A DNA stretch of 26,232 nucleotides from CAZWLD01 sp964634685 (GTDB taxonomy: Bacteria > Bacillota_I > Bacilli_A > Acholeplasmatales > JAEDCM01). Every line of letters starts with the position of its first letter. The first letter of the stretch is position 1. The stretch lies in contig CAZWLD010000033.1 of assembly GCA_964634685.1 (NCBI GenBank), positions 1 through 26,232 on the forward strand, written 5' to 3'. The position numbers and the translations under genes are program-made. The notes beneath the pieces were generated by a model that was not told where the DNA came from, searched no databases, and saw only the letters and a program-made list of their open reading frames with translations. Below are positions 22,838-26,232 of this stretch, piece after piece.

Positions 22838-24562
22838 ATGAATGAATTTTCACAAACTAATGATAATGTTATTATGAATTTTAGCTTAAAGTATTGTCAA
22901 ACTGAGGCTGAGCTTTTACAAAGTATGGGATTTCAAAAGGTTTTGAAAAACTATATCCGTAGTCTTGAAAAAAACGAAAGAGTCTTATATTTGCATTTTA
23001 AGGAAATTTGCGGAAATGAGATATTAGATACATTCTTGCGCTTATTTAAGCTTTTGATTGTTTTATCATTAGATGAGATTAAGGATAATAATGATGTTTA
23101 TCGCAAAATCTTTGATAATCGTGATGAATTATTAGAATTTATCGAAGGCTTGTATAATTATTGGCGTCATATGGAACGCTATGCGGTTGTTCAAGCAAAG
23201 GAAAAAACTAATGGAATTCAAAAGGTAAACTTCGTTGAAGGGACTAATAATTTCAATAATTTAGTTTTAAAAACATATCGAAAGATTTCCACAAATATTA
23301 CTTCTGAATCGCCAAATATTTATCGTCAATTAGCGGCTGGTGTTAATGCTGGATTGATTGTTAATGATATTGATTGGGAACTTCCAGCCGGCTATGAATG
23401 CTTAGAGAATATTCCATTTATCGAATCGATTATTCTTCGTCCACCTTTTATTTGTTATCCAAAGCGAAACAAAAGAACAGGAACCTATCCAGAGGTATTG
23501 TATAATCCATTAGCTGATATTGTGACTAATCCGGCTCACTGGTTCTGTTATCCAGCTAAGGTCGGAGAATCTTTAGCTTATGTTTATTTCCATCGTGATT
23601 ATATGTGTCACGGTATTGCGCTATGTAATTTATTTGAATTAGCCAAGGGCGATGAATATCGTGGAAAAAAACCGGATTTGATTTATGTTTTTGGAGCAAG
23701 AACTGATGGTGATACTGAATCAAGATTCTATCATGATTTAGATAATGATATTTATGTTGGTATTGCTTATCATACTGATGAAATTGATTATTTTGGATAT
23801 ATGAAGAAGATGCTTTTGACATTACATAATGTTAAGATGATTGATCATGGTGGACTTCCAACGCATGGCTCGATGGTTAATATTATTATGAAGGATGGAA
23901 AAGAAGCTAATATTTTAATTATTGGTGATAGTGGAGCTGGAAAGAGTGAATCGATTGAAGCCTTTAGAACCTTGAGTAAAAAATATTTGAAGGAAATCAA
24001 GATTATTTTTGATGATATGGGAACCTTGAAGATTAAGGATAATCAAGTAATCGGATATGGAACTGAGGTTGGAGCCTTTGTTCGATTAGATGACCTTGAG
24101 GTTGGGTATGCTTATAATGAAATGGACCGTGCTATCTTTATGAATCCTGATAAAACAAATTCGCGTGTTGTTATTCCGGCCTCAACATATCATGATATTA
24201 TGGCTGGACATAAGGTTGATATAATGCTTTATGCGAACAACTTCGAGGAGCCTGAGGGTGAAGGAATGAAGCTATTTGATGATTATCATGATGCTATGGA
24301 TGTTTTCCGTCGTGGTGAAAGGAAAGCGAAAGGAACGACAAGCGAAAAGGGTATTGTATCGAGCTATTTTGCCAATCCATTTGGTCCTGTTCAACGTCAG
24401 GAGCAGACAGAAGCATTACTTGAAAAGTATTTTTCGAAGCTTTCTGAAAACAATATTCCGATTGGAATGATTTATACACAATTAGCTATCGAGGGCAAGG
24501 AACAGGTTGGACCAAAGCTTGCGGCTGAAAGATTATTTGAATGGATTACTAATAATAAATAG
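22838..24562 (+). CDS. Divergent PEP-carboxykinase-superfamily P-loop protein
   Basis: 574-residue protein. Its C-terminal half aligns by eye with ATP-type PEP carboxykinase: LPTHGS (340-345) at the place of the metal-histidine motif LPxHCS; Walker A GDSGAGKS at 363-370; acidic kinase-2 pair FDDMG with D392/D393; TNSR (R443) for the substrate-binding ENTR; then GTTSEKG and ANPFGP near the end. The GxSGxGKSE form of the loop resembles HPr kinase more than PEPCK (GLSGTGKTT). The first ~330 residues are a long extension of unknown type, so the loop is over 100 residues further in than in true PEPCK. Enzymatic PEPCK activity is doubtful. It lies between fhs and folD. Kinase or nucleotide-sensor roles are open. 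Confidence 0.7.
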   Translation: MNEFSQTNDNVIMNFSLKYCQTEAELLQSMGFQKVLKNYIRSLEKNERVLYLHFKEICGNEILDTFLRLFKLLIVLSLDEIKDNNDVYRKIFDNRDELLEFIEGLYNYWRHMERYAVVQAKEKTNGIQKVNFVEGTNNFNNLVLKTYRKISTNITSESPNIYRQLAAGVNAGLIVNDIDWELPAGYECLENIPFIESIILRPPFICYPKRNKRTGTYPEVLYNPLADIVTNPAHWFCYPAKVGESLAYVYFHRDYMCHGIALCNLFELAKGDEYRGKKPDLIYVFGARTDGDTESRFYHDLDNDIYVGIAYHTDEIDYFGYMKKMLLTLHNVKMIDHGGLPTHGSMVNIIMKDGKEANILIIGDSGAGKSESIEAFRTLSKKYLKEIKIIFDDMGTLKIKDNQVIGYGTEVGAFVRLDDLEVGYAYNEMDRAIFMNPDKTNSRVVIPASTYHDIMAGHKVDIMLYANNFEEPEGEGMKLFDDYHDAMDVFRRGERKAKGTTSEKGIVSSYFANPFGPVQRQEQTEALLEKYFSKLSENNIPIGMIYTQLAIEGKEQVGPKLAAERLFEWITNNK

Positions 24563-24564
24563 TT

Positions 24565-24590
24565 AGGATGATTTTTATAATCATCCTTTT
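24565..24590 (+). terminator. Hairpin between the PEPCK-like gene and folD
   Basis: A 9-bp stem, AGGATGATT (24565-24573) with AATCATCCT (24579-24587), is followed by only three further T. It may attenuate or process the transcript, since no separate folD promoter is visible. Confidence 0.5.
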
Positions 24591-24609
24591 CAATAAGGAG
24601 ATGAATTAA

Positions 24610-25461
24610 ATGACAACAGTGATTAATGGTGCTATTTTATCGAAGAAAATCAGGGTTCACCTTCACGATGAGGTTTTGGAATGCGCTAATAAATTTGGGA
24701 GAGCTCCACATTTAGTTGTAATTTTAGTTGGGGAGAATCCTGCTAGTATTTCTTATGTGACCGGAAAAGAAAAGGCTTGTCGCGAGGTAGGGATTCAAAG
24801 TACAATTATTCGTTTAAAGGAAGAAATATCTGAGGATGATTTGTTAAAGCAAATTGATGAATTAAATAATGATGATTTGGTTGATGGAATTTTAGTTCAA
24901 TTACCTTTGCCTCGTCATATTGATGAAAAAAAGGTTATTGAGGCTATTTCCGTTTCGAAGGATGTGGATGGATTTCATCCAATCAATGTGGCGAAGCTTC
25001 ACTTAGGAGAAAAATGCCTTCTTCCTTGTACACCTAAGGGTATTATGACAATGCTTAAATCAATTAATGTGGATTTACAAGGAAAAAATTGTTGTGTCAT
25101 TGGCAGAAGCAATATCGTTGGTAAGCCAGTTGCGAGTCTTTTAGTTTCTAGTAATGCCACAGTGACAATCTGTCACAGCAAAACCGTCGATTTAAAAAAT
25201 GTTACTAACAAGGCGGATATTTTGATTGTCGCAATCGGAAAACCTAAGATGATTACAAAGGAATTTGTTAAGCCTGGGGCTATCGTTATTGATGTTGGGG
25301 TAAATCGTGTTGATGGCCATTTGTGTGGTGATGTCGATTATGATGATTGTTTTGATACATGTAGTGCCATAACACCAGTACCTAAAGGAGTAGGTCCGAT
25401 GACAATTACCTCCTTGATGGAAAATACCTTAGAAATATTTTTAAATAAAATGCAAAAATAG
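24610..25461 (+). CDS. folD: Methylenetetrahydrofolate dehydrogenase/cyclohydrolase
   Basis: 283-residue bifunctional FolD. It interconverts 5,10-methylene-, 5,10-methenyl- and 10-formyl-tetrahydrofolate using NADP. Catalytic motif SYVTGKEKA gives Y49 and K53. VDGILVQLPLP, KDVDGFHP and PCTPKGIMTML follow. The NADP-binding domain has VIGRSNIVGKPVASLL and CHSKT, and the C-terminus has PVPKGVGPMTITSLMENT. All expected residues are present. AAGGAG precedes the ATG. Together with Fhs it completes the route between formate and methylene-tetrahydrofolate, and it ends the block with a strong terminator. Confidence 0.98.
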   Translation: MTTVINGAILSKKIRVHLHDEVLECANKFGRAPHLVVILVGENPASISYVTGKEKACREVGIQSTIIRLKEEISEDDLLKQIDELNNDDLVDGILVQLPLPRHIDEKKVIEAISVSKDVDGFHPINVAKLHLGEKCLLPCTPKGIMTMLKSINVDLQGKNCCVIGRSNIVGKPVASLLVSSNATVTICHSKTVDLKNVTNKADILIVAIGKPKMITKEFVKPGAIVIDVGVNRVDGHLCGDVDYDDCFDTCSAITPVPKGVGPMTITSLMENTLEIFLNKMQK

Positions 25462-25481
25462 GTTTTAAAGCCTATTTTTTT
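25454..25481 (+). terminator. folD: Terminator after folD
   Basis: AAAAATAGG (25454-25462) and CCTATTTTT (25471-25479) form a 9-bp stem with an 8-nt loop and T-run. Confidence 0.8.
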
Positions 25482-25637
25482 ACCTCAATGATTATTGCTC
25501 ACGGTTAAAATCTTTGGTAATAGTGTTGAGTTTTGGGTGAATTTCTAGGCAAGGTATTATCTTATTTACAAGGATTAAACAATTATTGCTAGAAGATTTT
25601 TTATTTGGTAAATATATATAAAATCTAAAGGTATTGG

Positions 25638-25662
25638 GTCTAACAATTGGGTTAGGCTTTTT
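25638..25662 (+). terminator. Orphan terminator-like hairpin
   Basis: GTCTAAC (25638-25644) and GTTAGGC (25651-25657), with one G-U pair, are followed by five T. No coding gene lies between this and the folD terminator, about 155 nt earlier. The stretch 25482-25637 shows nothing else I can support. Confidence 0.5.
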
Positions 25663-25677
25663 CCTTAACAGGATTAT

Positions 25678-25692
25678 GCAACGGCCCGTTGC
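25678..25692. promoter_or_regulatory. Palindromic operator candidate for the downstream XRE gene
   Basis: GCAACGG (25678-25684), C, CCGTTGC (25686-25692) form a perfect 15-bp palindrome directly abutting the -35 box at 25693. It is strikingly GC-rich in this AT-rich spacer. Confidence 0.55.
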
Positions 25693-25721
25693 GTGACATA
25701 ATAAGCTTTCCTTTGTATAAT
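25693..25721 (+). promoter_or_regulatory. Promoter of the XRE regulator
   Basis: GTGACA (25693-25698, five of six matches) and TATAAT (25716-25721) are 17 bp apart. AAGGAGG follows before ATG 25744. Confidence 0.7.
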
Positions 25722-25743
25722 GGTGGTGTAAGGAGGAGATGAG

Positions 25744-26217
25744 ATGATTGATTTTATAGCAGTTGGTAAAAAAATCACATTGTATCGTAAAGAATATCAT
25801 TTGACTCAGGATGATTTAGCGGATAGGCTTTTCGTTACTCGTCAAAATGTTTCTAAATGGGAGAATGGGACGGGAATTCCATCAATCGAAGCTTTGTTGG
25901 AATTATCTAAAATTTTTAATACTACTATTGAAAATCTCTTATGCTTAGATGATATCGTTGATGTTGATCCGAATAATATATTCAATGGCCATGATCGAAT
26001 CTACATTATTAATAGTATCATTAGTCAAAAAACTAAAGTAAATATTTCAGATGTTCTTTATCAGATGTCTCCACTTGAGCGCATGATGATTCTTCGTGCG
26101 ATTAAAGATAATGTGTTACCATGTGATAAAAAAGAACTTTATCCCAAATTAACACCAAGCGAATTAAAATTTATGGAAAAGCATACCGGTAATATGTCAA
26201 TAGATAAAAATAAATAA
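25744..26217 (+). CDS. XRE-family transcriptional regulator
   Basis: 157-residue regulator. The N-terminal helix-turn-helix (about 8-62) has YRKEYHLTQDDLADRLFVTRQNVSKWENGTGIPSIEALLELSKIFNTTIENLL, in the style of Gram-positive chromosomal XRE regulators. The C-terminal ~90 residues contain a SPLERMMILRAIKDN helix and no recognised enzymatic or ligand domain. A strong AAGGAGG ribosome site sets the start. It is a single gene near the window edge, so any downstream partner is out of view. The palindrome abutting its -35 suggests autoregulation. Confidence 0.87.
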   Translation: MIDFIAVGKKITLYRKEYHLTQDDLADRLFVTRQNVSKWENGTGIPSIEALLELSKIFNTTIENLLCLDDIVDVDPNNIFNGHDRIYIINSIISQKTKVNISDVLYQMSPLERMMILRAIKDNVLPCDKKELYPKLTPSELKFMEKHTGNMSIDKNK

Positions 26218-26232
26218 TTTTTTGATATTTAG

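Noticed and set aside
22838..24562. Calling the gene a true PEP carboxykinase (pckA)
   Set aside because: The phosphate loop differs from GLSGTGKT and the N-terminal part is longer and unlike PEPCK, so only superfamily membership is supported.
25492..25800. Minus-strand ORF of 102 codons in the folD-xre spacer
   Set aside because: Runs through a terminator and the xre promoter on the other strand, with no ribosome site and low-complexity composition.
1..26232. Mycoplasma-type code (TGA as tryptophan)
   Set aside because: TGA serves as the stop in mfd, the hydrolase gene and others, and tryptophans are TGG.

Overview
The window is AT-rich DNA read with the standard bacterial code: TGA ends several genes, for example mfd and the hydrolase gene at 3697-4293, so this is not a Mycoplasma-type code. 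Gene content and promoters (TTGACA/TATAAT-like boxes 16-17 bp apart, strong AGGAGG ribosome sites) point to a low-GC Gram-positive of the Bacilli/Erysipelotrichia kind. It makes or recycles cell-wall lipid carrier (UppP). It keeps a scattered version of the Bacillus spoVG-prs-pth-mfd-spoVT gene order. I cannot name the species, and SpoVG/SpoVT alone do not prove sporulation.

Layout. (1) 1-1700 is an accessory patch: a candidate ~60-nt small RNA with its own promoter and terminator, an ImmA-like metalloprotease and XRE repressor pair (minus strand), and a serine-recombinase fragment truncated at both ends. (2) 1740-9650 is housekeeping: spoVG; then prs, pth and a small alpha/beta hydrolase; then a tightly overlapped run of mfd, an endonuclease/exonuclease/phosphatase-family hydrolase and an M20 amidohydrolase. 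(3) 9650-12440 is a second accessory patch: a winged-helix gene remnant, an AAA/DUF4143 ATPase with a nuclease-like C-terminus, and a DinJ/YafQ toxin-antitoxin pair whose toxin gene appears frameshifted at its 5' end. (4) 12440-16900 holds an aminotransferase (minus), uppP, spoVT, an orphan lipoprotein and a LysR regulator (minus). (5) 16900-20950 is an operon divergent from lysR: an FAD dehydrogenase, purA and a second aminotransferase. (6) 20950-25480 is a one-carbon block: fhs, a divergent PEP-carboxykinase-like P-loop protein, and folD. It is preceded by a leader with two mini-ORFs and a terminator. (7) 25680-26220 is an XRE regulator with a palindrome abutting its own -35 box.

How the parts fit. 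Prs (PRPP), PurA (AMP branch), Fhs and FolD (10-formyl- and 5,10-methylene-tetrahydrofolate) all feed purine synthesis. Pth and Mfd keep translation and transcription running. The most interesting items are regulatory: the fhs leader, the LysR operator over two divergent promoters, the small RNA at the left edge, and the unexplained PEPCK-like protein between fhs and folD. No tRNA, rRNA, CRISPR array or intact insertion sequence was seen.
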